From contig OZ024930.1 in NCBI GenBank assembly GCA_964017235.1, forward strand, positions 149,544,221 through 149,608,220: 64,000 nt of DNA. Direction: 5' to 3'. A model generated the notes under the pieces. That model did not search any database and was not told the DNA's origin. It was given only the letters and a program-made list of their open reading frames with translations. Made by a program: the position numbers and the translations under genes. How positions within the stretch are numbered: position 1 is the stretch's first letter; every line of letters begins with the position of its first letter. Positions 34,331 to 44,552 of this stretch are shown here, piece after piece. Origin of the DNA: Sabellastarte sp. h YS-2021 (taxonomy: Eukaryota; Annelida; Polychaeta; Sabellida; Sabellidae).

Positions 34331-35870
34331 ACAGATCTGCCAAAAGTGGTTCACACCAGTCACCTCATGTAGACCTATTTGCCACTCATCTGAACCACAA
34401 AGTTCCACTGTACGTATCTCCTGTCCCAGACCCAAAGGCTTGGGACAGAGATGCTCTGAACATAAACTGGACGGGTCTCACTGCCTATGCTTACCCTCCA
34501 ACGGCTCTCCTTCACAAGGTGATCCAAAAAATCAGACAATGCTATTGCCTGATCATCGTAATAGCCCCAGGCTGGCCAGGCATGCCCTGGTTTTGGGACC
34601 TAGTGCAGCTCTCAACAGAGATCCCACTACAACTTCCAGTGTCAACAACTCTTCTCAAACAGTCCCACAATTATGTGTTCCACAGCAATCCAGAGCATCT
34701 CAACCTCCACGCCTGGTGTCTAGGAGTGGACAGCTCCAAGAACAAGGCTTCTCTGTGGAGGTGGCAGAGAGAATTGCTGCCCCTCAGAGGTCATCAAGAA
34801 GGACCATCTACAAGTCAAAGTGGGCCTTACTTGAGAAATGGTGCAGAGAAAATTCGGTGGATTTCTCCACTCCATCTGTGAAACATATCTCAGATTTTTT
34901 CATGTACCTGTACCAAGATCTAAATAGGCACCCCTCGACCATTGATGGTTACAGGACGGCCATTGTTGACACTTTGGGCCCAGCGGGCCACCATATTGCA
35001 CAAAGTTCAGACCTTTACAGGTTACTCTCCAGTTTTCACAGGGGTCGTCCCAAAAGTTCCAGGAATCTTCCAAAATGGAACCTTTCTGTTGTTCTCAATG
35101 AGGTCACAAAAGCGCCCTTTGAGCCTATGAAAGACACAGACCTCAAACATCTTACTCTCAAAACTGCTTTCTTGCTAGCTTTGGCCTCCGGCAAGTGCTG
35201 CAGCAAAATCCATTCCTGGGTTGCAAACAAAGTATCTAATCTAGGCCAATGGGAAAAGGTTGCCTTGTTCCCTTCTTCTGACTTCATAGCCAAAAACCAA
35301 CTAGCAAGAGAAGGTTCTCAAAGTGTGTCTCCGGTGACTATTCCTGCTTTGACTACCAGTGTAGATGGACAATTCAAAGAAGACAGGACCTTGTGTCCGG
35401 TGCGGGCCCTGCGGTACTATTTGGATCGAACCAAAGACCTGACAGGGACTCGATCCCTCCTTTTCATCTCCTTTAAGAAAGGACATACCTCAGACATCAG
35501 ACCCGCTACTCTCTCTTCTTGGCTGAAACAAACCATTCTACTTTGTTATAAACAAGCAGACCAACAAGCCTTGGACTTGGTCCAAGTTAAAGCGCATGAC
35601 ATTCGGGCCTTCACGGCCTCTAAGGCCTTTTATGGTGGGGTATCGGACCAAATCATGCAAGCCTGTCACTGGAAAGCTCACAACACATTTACAAATTTTT
35701 ACCTAAAAGACCTTACTTGGTCAGACAACAATATGTATCTGGGACCAGTGGTGGTGGCACAACAAGTCCTAGATCCTTCCCCTCAGACAAGTTATCCTCA
35801 GAAAGAAAAGAGGGGGGGGGGGGCACATCCGCTACAACCAAGTCTTCAGGAGTCTAATCCCAGGATCTAG
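34331..35870 (+). pseudogene. DIRS tyrosine recombinase
   Basis: After a linker that changes frame near 34370 and back near 34740, the open frame carries an N-terminal SAM-like part (IYKSKWALLEKWCRENSVDF) and the catalytic domain. HDIRAFTASKAF supplies the H-x-x-R pair, ACHWKAHNTFTNFYLKD the Trp/His and the nucleophile Tyr. The box I region reads LALASGKCCSKIHSW, where active relatives have an Arg followed by S-E; here Cys and Lys stand instead. Loss of that Arg would block strand cleavage. The enzyme class integrates the circular cDNA. The frame ends in a G-rich run at 35810-35820 and stops at 35870. Confidence 0.85.
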
Positions 35871-36289
35871 GTATAGGCTACCTCTCAAGATGTTACGGGT
35901 AAGGTCATTTTTTATTTTTAGTTATCAAGTATATATGTATTAAGGACTTATCAAGTTGTCATTAATGTCATTTTCGGTGGCAAAAATTTATGAGAATTCC
36001 AACCATTGGGCTGGTTTTTCACTCGTGGATGGGCCCCAAGGGCTCTTACACCTCTAAGTGAGCACGGCTACACTTCTCTCCTACAATCAAAACATCTCGA
36101 CAGTTTTAGCACTGTCATTCATTCTATTCAGGTTTTTGACTCTTTACAGGCCCGGTCTTCGGGATTGGGGCACTGTAAACGGGACTCAGACTGGTATTTC
36201 TAACATTCATTCTAATCTATTACTTCAAAATCTAAGAAAAATTGACATATCTTCCAGTCTCAGCTGTAATCCCGCCACCGGGCGGTTGC

Positions 36290-36402
36290 ATTCAGCATTC
36301 AGTCCCACATGTTAAACTATTGTAGCGCAATAAAATTGAAAATTTTAATTACTTAAATGTAGCTTTTATAAGCTACAAGCTTACCATGTGGGACTGAGAA
36401 GA
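36290..36402 (+). repeat. Internal complementary region of the DIRS element
   Basis: 36292-36333 is the reverse complement of the left tip (30429-30472). 36341-36400 (ATTAC, TTAAATGTAGC and TACCATGTGGGACTGAG) is the reverse complement of the right tip (36596-36644). This region is thought to template completion of the termini and circularisation. Confidence 0.88.
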
Positions 36403-36457
36403 GTCCCACCCTGCCTCCCCACTGTATTACAGCTGAGGGGTAAGGTTTAAAAAATGT

Positions 36458-36644
36458 TCAACGAGAAAGTAGGACGAGAGGTCAAAGGTTACCACGAGAC
36501 GACAACTGTAGGCTACGGCCAACTATAAATGTCTATTTTTCTTAGACGTTGGCCTGATGCCTTGCAGCCATCCGAGAACAGCATTCAGTCCCACATGGTC
36601 AGCTTGTAGCTTATAAAAGCTACATTTAAGTAATTAAAATTTTC
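36458..36644 (-). repeat. Right inverted terminal repeat of the DIRS element
   Basis: Reverse complement of the left terminal repeat (shared GGCCAACGTCTAAGAAAAAT and GTCGTCTCGTGGTAACC), followed by an outer tip of ~45 bp that matches the second half of the internal complementary region. Confidence 0.88.
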
Positions 36645-36960
36645 AATTTTTATGATTTGACCTTTAACCTTGGCTCTGCCAAGTGTGTTAACCTGTCATA
36701 TTTGATACATATTTCTTTTATCACTAAGATATAAGGATTGCTGCAACTGATTATTATATGTACTTTTACTTCATTCTCCTATTTCCATTGACAACTATAC
36801 TTTAATTAATGAATTTTACAGCTTCATAACTTTTAGTTTATTGATTAATGCTGTCATCTTGCTATTGAATTGTCTTGTTTAATACTTTATCTTTACAATA
36901 CATTTTCTTTCTTTTAAAAGTTATTGTCTATGCTTAAACATAATTGGCCAAACTTGGCAC

Positions 36961-37632
36961 ATATAATATGGTTTGCATAAAGAATATCCTGACCAGCTGA
37001 TGACCTTAATCTGTAAATATTAATGGACCTATGGCCCCCACTTAAAGTCATAAATTTGGACTAAAACTGTCTGACCCATTTATTTTTCCATTTAAAAAAA
37101 ATCTAAGTTTACACTAATGTTGAAGTTTACTGGAGGAAGACTCTGGCTACTTTATAAGTTCAATATTAATGAAGTTGTGGTTATTATAAGCTGAAAATAT
37201 AGGAATTTTATGTTTCGGCTCAGTATATACTAATGTCTTTTTAAAACAAAACTTGGCAGACTTATAAAGGGTGGCTAAAGGAAATTGTAATTTTCTGGTT
37301 ACATGTTAAAGTTTCAGTACCAGTGAAATTATGACCACCTTATAGTAAAGGGGAGTTTTCATCCCCCAGCTATCGTATTGATCAACTTTACGGTATTTAC
37401 TTTGGGTCCCCTTATGGTCCCTGTATCAATGAATTGAGGCACTTTTTCTGTGAACATTGGAGGGATTTGTCTTTTATTTTGCCAAAATGTACCAGGCCAG
37501 AGGAAGATTACTTTATGAAGGTATCTGCTCAACATCTGTTGTCACTATGCACCTACTTTTTTAACTCTGTACCTTTGTATAAAAACCAGGTCCTCAGTAG
37601 CTCCTTAAAGCAGCTTAGCATTTAACTTTGTA
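36961..37632. other. Unassigned intronic sequence
   Basis: No recognised domain or strong repeat. One 63-codon frame (37434-37625) has no recognisable features. Confidence 0.45.
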
Positions 37633-38457
37633 CAGTAGAACCTCGATTATCCGGCCTTCTATTATCCGAATCTCCGGATTAACCGAACCGAAATCATGTC
37701 TCCCTACACATGTACATGTATAATGCACCGTCTACCGTGAGCGATAATACAGGATTTTACACAATCTCGGAAACTATTAATTCTAGTTCTTTATAAAACG
37801 TACCATTCACAGAAACGCCTAACTTCTTTGATCTTTATCACCATTGTTATAATAGGGGAGGGATTAATTCAATTACACGACCCTGCTACACAATTGACTT
37901 CTTTGATAATACGCCAATCAATGAAAGCATGTTCGATTGGGTTTTGCAATTTATAATCTCCCGGAGTAGGTTCACAGACTGACAACGTGTATCAAAAGAA
38001 AAGACGTCCTCAATGCATTACCAACCAAACACACCTATCACTGAAGGCGTGTTCGCTTTGGGTTTTACAACAAATAAATCTCCCGGAGTTTTCCAAATGA
38101 CAAAATGTGTGACGATGTTTATCTAAAATTAAAACGTCCACATTCATGTACCAACCGAACACAATCATTTCAAATCCGCGTAATATTTCAATAATAATAC
38201 ATGTAATATCCATAGATATGGAGCAAATAAACGTCAATTGAAGGGTCACTTATATTATATGACACAAATATATTAAATTATTTTATCGATAACCACCAAC
38301 GTCTATATTTATTGCATAAAAACGACAATTCTTCAATTATCGCCCACTCTGTAACCCATAGACCGTGAATTTAGGCTTCCTTCATCCATCCGAACCCCTC
38401 GATTATCCGGCCGGATTGTATGTCTCCCATAGGGTTTGGATAATCGAGGTTCTACTG
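37633..38457. mobile_element. pogo/Tigger-like MITE, copy 2
   Basis: Inverted ends CAGTAGAACCTCGATTATCC and its complement are flanked by TA (37631-37632 and 38458-38459). Subterminal GGATTAACCGAACCGAAA and TGTCTCCC are shared with 19515-20265, and both interiors contain AACTTCTTTGAT and CCCGGAGT. 825 bp, no transposase. Confidence 0.88.
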
Positions 38458-38459
38458 TA

Positions 38460-38989
38460 CTTCTGAATACCATTTGCAATACACAACTTTTGTGTCCTTT
38501 CTACTTTCACTACTCTGAAGCTCAAAACATAAAAGCAGCTGACACAGAATGTTCATGGGCACTGATTGTTTTTTCCACTTTCACTATAGTTTTAAATTCT
38601 TTAGGCAAATTCCTACAGTGACATACAGAAGTATCAAAAGCCTCCCTTCTGTCAGTAGTAACTTATAGTTTACTAAAATATATCTTGACCATTATAAGTC
38701 TAAGAACAAATATCTCAAGAAAAAAACCTTCCTGGAAAATTTCCCATCTAGAAAATAAACAATCCCTCCTAAATATTCTGCAATTGCATAAAACTACCTA
38801 TTAAGAGAAAAAATAATCGGTAATATTTAAACTCATAATTTTCTTTTGCCACAAATACAATAACTTTTCTTGTCATACAGATTGACTTGTATTTATTTCA
38901 GCAGACTTGTCAGTATTTGTAAACCTATTGTGTATAGTGACACTGTTGAGTAAATCAGTTGTAACTTGAAAACTAAATTGCATTTAGAG
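38460..38989. repeat. Family D tail and partial unit, left of the second DIRS element
   Basis: 38460-38575 matches the D tail (CACAACTTTTGTGTCC, then CAGCTGACACAGA, then GGGCACTGATTG). 38930-38989 is part of a D unit (CTGTTGAGTAAATCAGTTGT) that is broken off by the DIRS element and picks up again near 47680. Confidence 0.65.
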
Positions 38990-39393
38990 TAAATAAGTTT
39001 TTTAATCCCCGTACCTTATCCTCACTAATGCTTACGTGTTGGCGCAAGCGAACATGGACGACCAAACGAGAATATTTTTAAAAGAAATATTCTTGTCTGA
39101 TAGTTCTGCACATATGATGAGTGTGCATGCCCCTATACCCAGAAAACCCTGGTTTGCCTCACTTTTTTATTTTGGTCGCGAGGTAGTAAATATCGTTTTC
39201 TACAGTTTTCTGCCAGTGGCTGGTTGGAAAAGAGACATTTTTGGAAAGAATTAACTCTTTCTTCAAAAGAAGCGGGAGATTTTCTTCTTGCTATTGATGA
39301 TTGCCAGCCTTTGTCTACAAGAAGTCTGCATTTAGAGTAGATTGATGATTTTTCTAGACCTTTTGTACAGCTAATAGTTATGTAGGGTCCTGT

Positions 39394-39606
39394 TTGCCAA
39401 TAAACAAGCTACATAGAAGACTTTTCTTGACATTTCAAGATCAGAATTCATCTTCCTTGCCTTCCACTGCATCCATTTCATCTTCTGACCCTCTGCAGCT
39501 TATACTAGCACGTCTAGAAGCTATGCAAGGTCGATTGACTGTTTTAATGAACAGAAGAACCTCATACACAGGTCTTCTGCTTCAGTGTTTGCAACTACAG
39601 AGGTAA
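39394..39606 (+). pseudogene. DIRS Gag relic
   Basis: A short open frame includes DPLQLILARLEAMQGRLT, a helical segment like those in DIRS Gag, in the expected place between the left terminus and RT. The surrounding 39045-40900 has only broken frames. Confidence 0.4.
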
Positions 39607-41099
39607 AGACAGCACAGGCTGCACTTCTTCCAAGATCTACTTCTCTACAGAGTACAACCACAGGTCTCTTCCTTGAGGCAGAAGAGTGGCCAGAGTAAGA
39701 TCTTATCTTACAGCAGGGTAATACCTCGGCCTCCTCTAGTGAGGTAAATATGGCAGAGTCAACCCCTGTAGCAGAAGAATCCAGCAGGAACAGAAGTTCT
39801 TCTCATCAGACATTTGCACAAACTAGAAGTTACAAAGTTAAACTGAAAACAGATAAGAGGTCTACCTCTCTGGTGAGATAAACACAGCAGATAATGCACT
39901 CGGCCAAGAAGAACTATCTAGAGTCAGACCTTTTCAACCAGTGTATATATTTCAATAGCACACAGGTACAATGCCCATGGCCATTGTTTTTTCTACCTCC
40001 AGTGTTAAAGAGGCAGTGTCCAATATTAGTGGCCATGTGGTGAAACAAAATTCACTGGTTGGTTACAACAACAGACAGGATGGCTATGCTGTAAATGAAG
40101 TGATTTCTACTAGAAGAAACTACCATGCAGTGTAAATGATTTTCAGTGGCTAGAGTGTCACTCAAAAACCAGAATGCTATGTCTTTTCTCATTTCTGACA
40201 AGCTTTCCATGTCTACGGAGGAAGAGGCTCATGGGTTCAAAACTTCAACTGGAAACAATTCTGCTTCTCTGGTGAGGCAAATACGCCAGAAATGGCTTTT
40301 GATCAAGAAGAACTACATAAGTCAGACCTTCTTTTCATCCATTCACTTTACTGCAATCTCTAGGATGGGGAGCTTTTGCTTTGAGGTTCTATGAAAACAC
40401 ATCAACAGACTTCTCCACTACAGCACACAAATGCCAGGATTTTCAGTGACATTTATTCCAATATACCTGGTCTTCAACGACCTTCGGTTCTAACTACACT
40501 ATTTTCATCAATATACAGCTTTTGAAAACACTGCATATTAAAGTGCTATAAAAAAGACTATCCACAGTTTCCTAGGGATCCAGTGAATCAACACACTTCA
40601 ATTAAGACAGTGATGAATTTTCAGCTACATTTGAATCTAATTTCTTTCTTGTCATCTATTGGGGAAGTTTTAGAAACTATAACAGCGGTTTCAGTGTCCA
40701 GGACTTTCTACAAGGAACTGGTTGATCATGTAATCTGCTCAGATTATGACCACATCTACACTAACATGACAGAAATTGTCAGGAATCTTCAGTATAGAAG
40801 AGGCAGTTTAAAATATGGCTATGCCTTTCTTACTTACAGAACCACAACAGAAGTTCTTTTGTGGCAAAACAGATAATAATTAACAGAAGGCATCACAGTC
40901 CACCATGGGGGTTATGGTGCCCCTAGAAGCGACAACCAAGATATAAGAAGAAACCAAGACAACCAAGACAGAAGAAACAACAATATTCTACGCTATGCTT
41001 CTAAAATGTCAGTAAAATGGTATAAGCCGTGGATTTTACAGTACACTGGCGACCTGTGATAGTAAGTACAGTATATTAATCAAAACATCACACGATCCC

Positions 41100-41570
41100 A
41101 ACTATCAAGATGGAAACTGCAAGGTAATCGGAACTCCGTTTGCGAAGTGGATGGGTAGTCCATTACATCTAGCAGACACATTCTTCATCATTCCCAGACA
41201 CAACTAAATGTTAGTTTTCATTGGAAGATTGCTTGTGAAAGAATGCACCTTGTCATAGGTTGTTCTTTTCAGTTAACTTCCTTACCCTTCGGTATAGCTA
41301 TGGCTACAGTCGAATTTATCAGCGTAGCACAACATTTTCCAGTATTGAAACCACTGGTTGTATACTGCCAGCTCCATCACAAATTTGCTTGGAGAAATCG
41401 AGGCAATTAGTGGTGTATGTACAGGTACTACATTGGGAGATTAGCTTTTGAAGTCAGACCTCATCCCAATAAAACACTTCCACTTCTTTGGTTACAAATT
41501 CAACTGTAGCAAGGATGAAGTGTCCCCATGGAAAAAAGTGGGATATTTGACAAGGTTATGGATAGTTTAC
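41100..41570 (+). pseudogene. DIRS reverse transcriptase relic
   Basis: Broken frames contain QLTSLPFGIAMA (near 41274), the counterpart of TSLPFGLATAP in the complete element. Upstream is a match to the KMETPESI..HIPIH segment; downstream is HFHFFGYKFNCSKDEV, the counterpart of FLFVGYEYHLDSALV. Stops and indels are frequent and the catalytic YxDD is not readable. Confidence 0.65.
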
Positions 41571-42699
41571 ATGCAACTTTGACACCCATTCCCAGAATTC
41601 TAATGTCATTTATAGGAACCTAGAACCTATACAATACAATCCCAATGGGCAGTCTTCACATAAGTGGTACAATAAAACCCATTGGAAATATCCACAGTCT
41701 TTACACATTCAGATACATTGTTCACAGTTTGAAAATATATCTGTTTTGGTGTAAAACTACAGGGGCCTTACCAGGATATCCTCTCCATACAGAAGATGTG
41801 TCTGTAAATGGTTAAAGGACACATTTAGCAGACCTAACAGTTACTGTCATATGGTCAGGCAAAGAGATCAGGCTTCTTAAAATATTTTAAAACTGAAGGC
41901 TGTGTTTCTGATGAAAAAGGTTTTCAAAATCACCTTCAAAACAAGAGGGATTTAGTTGCTTCAGATAATGGCACAGTTCACCCATTCATTAGATGTGTGT
42001 ATGGTCTGGCATCTAATGGTTCTTTGTAAGCCCACAGCAGTTTTCTGAGGGTTCACCACCTTTAGGCCTGTCTTAATATGATATCAGACATCTTTTCATT
42101 TCTTGTCATAGCCTTGACAAGATCATCGTTTGAATTAGAATTTGAACATTCTGACATTCAAATCAGTTTTCTCATGACCTTGGCCTCAAGGCCTTATGGT
42201 CAAGACTAGGGATAAGTCATTCAAACAGAGTGGTTCTTTCATCCTAAGTTTTCACATGACTTGCCAAATTTGGCACATTTTAATGGTAGATATGTTCGTA
42301 ATAAAGCTAAACAACAAATATTTCACCAGTCTCATACCCTAATGCAATGGCGTAGTAGATGGATATTTCTCATTTCAAAATGGTACAAAAAATGAGAATT
42401 TATGCTTGTTAAATGATAGTAGTAGCCTTAGGGTGACGAGGGAAGAGTTGGTTTTGGGATGTGACAGACTTATTCATAAACCACTTTTGCCCTACGTCAT
42501 TGAGAAATCTTTTTAAAAAGCCATTCAATCAGATAATCACCAAAGCCTGCCATATCTCAAACTCCATGATATGGCATGTGAAAAAATAATCAGTGTCTCA
42601 GAGAGCTAAGGCACTTCGGAGTTTTCTTTAAGAAAGGTCTAAGGAGCAAGGTAGAGCTTTTTTAGAATCATGATGGACGGAGAATCAGATGGTCTTCCA

Positions 42700-43530
42700 A
42701 CAGCCCTCTCTCTCCTATATAGCAGATTTTTGACCCATTGATTCACTGATAAAATCTGAATTCTACTACAATTGCAGGATACAGGGCTGCTATTTATAAT
42801 CATTTGGGTTCACTAGGTATTGAAATCATTCATAGTTATGAATTCAAGAGACTGATAGATGGTTTTCATAGGATAGACTAATGAAGGATTGTGCTATACC
42901 CTATTGGGACTTGTCTTGGTTACTCTTAGCCTTGACAAGATCACCGTTTGAATTAGAATTTGAACATTCTGACATTCAAATCAGTTTTCTCATGACCTTG
43001 GCCTCTGATAGAGGGAGAGGTGAGGTTCGTGTTTGGACTTTCAAATCTTTGAAACACAAAACTGGCTCAAAGGAGGTCACAGTTTCTCCTGTGTCAGTCC
43101 TCCTGGCAAAGATCAGATACCTTCAGATAGACCTGGTATTGTTCAGCTGGGGTCATTCCTGTTTTTAGGCCAATTTTAGATCATTCTTTGACTGAAGATA
43201 TGACTCTTTGCCCCATTACAGCTCTAAGATACTATCTTGACAAATTAGAGATCTTAGCTAGGGGAAATATGTGCTATTTATCTCTTTAAAAGATGGCTTT
43301 TCAGGAGATATACAAGGGGCTACCAGGTCCTCTTGGCCAAAACAAACAGTTCTGCTAGCTTATCAGGGATCTGACCTTGAAACTTAACATGTTTTTATGG
43401 TCAAGACTCCTTATATAGAGGCTTCTTTATCCTTCAAAGGAGGTGTTTCCCTTGATCACATCTTGGGAGCATGCTTCTGGAAGTCACACACCACAGTTTC
43501 AAAATTTTACTTTAAGTTGTAGCTTGGAAG
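42700..43530 (+). pseudogene. DIRS tyrosine recombinase relic
   Basis: The open stretch 42881-43168 (PYWDLSWLLLALTRSPFE, then LMTLASDRGRGEVRVW) aligns in order with the recombinase of the complete element. It is followed in other frames by LCPITALRYYLDKLE (near 43208) and by an ACFWKSHTTVSKFYF-like segment at ~43470. Several stops make it inactive. Confidence 0.7.
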
Positions 43531-43689
43531 TCAAATGAACTGTCAGATTACTCTTTGGGACTGTAGTATCGCCATGTGGTTCTTTTATAGTTTGTGTTTT
43601 GTATTATACATTACATTAATTATATGTATATACAGTTCCAATGGACAGATTACACATTTTACTGGTATCTGAAAACCCATTGGAAATAC

Positions 43690-44552
43690 CCCGGGCTGTA
43701 TCTCAGAAACCGTAAGGTGTAGGAAGTTGATACTTGGTAGGGACATTGGTTAGGATGTGTAGGTGTGCAATGTCATGGTCTGACCTTGATTTGACCTTTG
43801 ACCTTGCCGTAGTGACCTTGAGTTTGAAAATCTTGTCCGGGCTATATCTCGGAAACCGTAAGGTGTAGGAAGTTGATACTTGGTAGGGATATTGGTTAGG
43901 GGGTGTAGGTGTGCAATGTCATGGTGTGACCTTGATTTGACCTTTGACCTTGCCGTAGTGACCTTGACCTATAAAATCTTGTCCGGGCTATATCTCGGAA
44001 ACCGTAAGGTGTAGGAAGTTGATACTTGGTAGGGACATTGGTTAGGGGATGTAGGTGTGCAATGTCATGGTGTGACCTTGATTTGACCTTTGACCTTGCC
44101 GTAGTGACCTTGACCTATAAAATGTTGTCCGGGCTATATCTCGGAAACTGTAAGGTGTAGGAAGTTGATACTTGGTAGGGACATTGGTTAGGGGATGCAT
44201 GTATGCAGTGTCATGGCGTGACCTTACTTTGACCTTGTTGTAGTGACCTTGACCTTTAAAATCTTGTTGCACCTTTGGGTCTGTCTTTTGATGCAGATTA
44301 AGCACTGTTAAAGTCATATTAGAATGCATTAAGAATTTTACTTTTACTAATTCCCATTGTAACCGATGGAATTTCATCAAGTGAGCCACAGATTTTGCTC
44401 CAACACCACATAAGCATTCATTGAATGTATTACCACTTCTGTATGCATGGTGATATTCAAAACATCCAAACCATAATTCGGCCATGCCAGATGTAGATAA
44501 AGTAAAGAGTGATGTAATGTGTAGTTTACTGATTAATGCTGTCATCTTGTTA
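43690..44552. repeat. Family A element, fourth copy, inside the second DIRS element
   Basis: Unit positions 43711, 43857, 44003 and 44149 are exactly 146 bp apart. The copy lacks the palindromic head and runs into a tail that is interrupted at CTTGTTATTG (44553) by the family C element and resumes at 46960-47172. Confidence 0.82.

Larger units (their letters stand above)
30429..36644 (+). mobile_element. DIRS-type tyrosine-recombinase retrotransposon, structurally complete
   Basis: The element has inverted terminal repeats (30429-30596 and 36458-36644) and an internal complementary region (36290-36402) whose two halves match the outer ends of both termini. Between them on the plus strand are gag, RT, RNase H and a tyrosine recombinase. 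This arrangement is diagnostic of DIRS elements, which integrate through a circular intermediate without target duplication, and none is seen here. Gag has one stop and two frame shifts, and the pol region shifts frame at least twice, so this copy is probably dead. It inserted in a family A repeat within PDZ intron 1, in the same orientation as the host gene. Confidence 0.92.

Noticed and set aside
43690-44545. 167-codon minus-strand frame and similar frames in family A arrays
   Set aside because: These are readings through the 146-bp repeat; composition and stops follow the repeat, not a protein.
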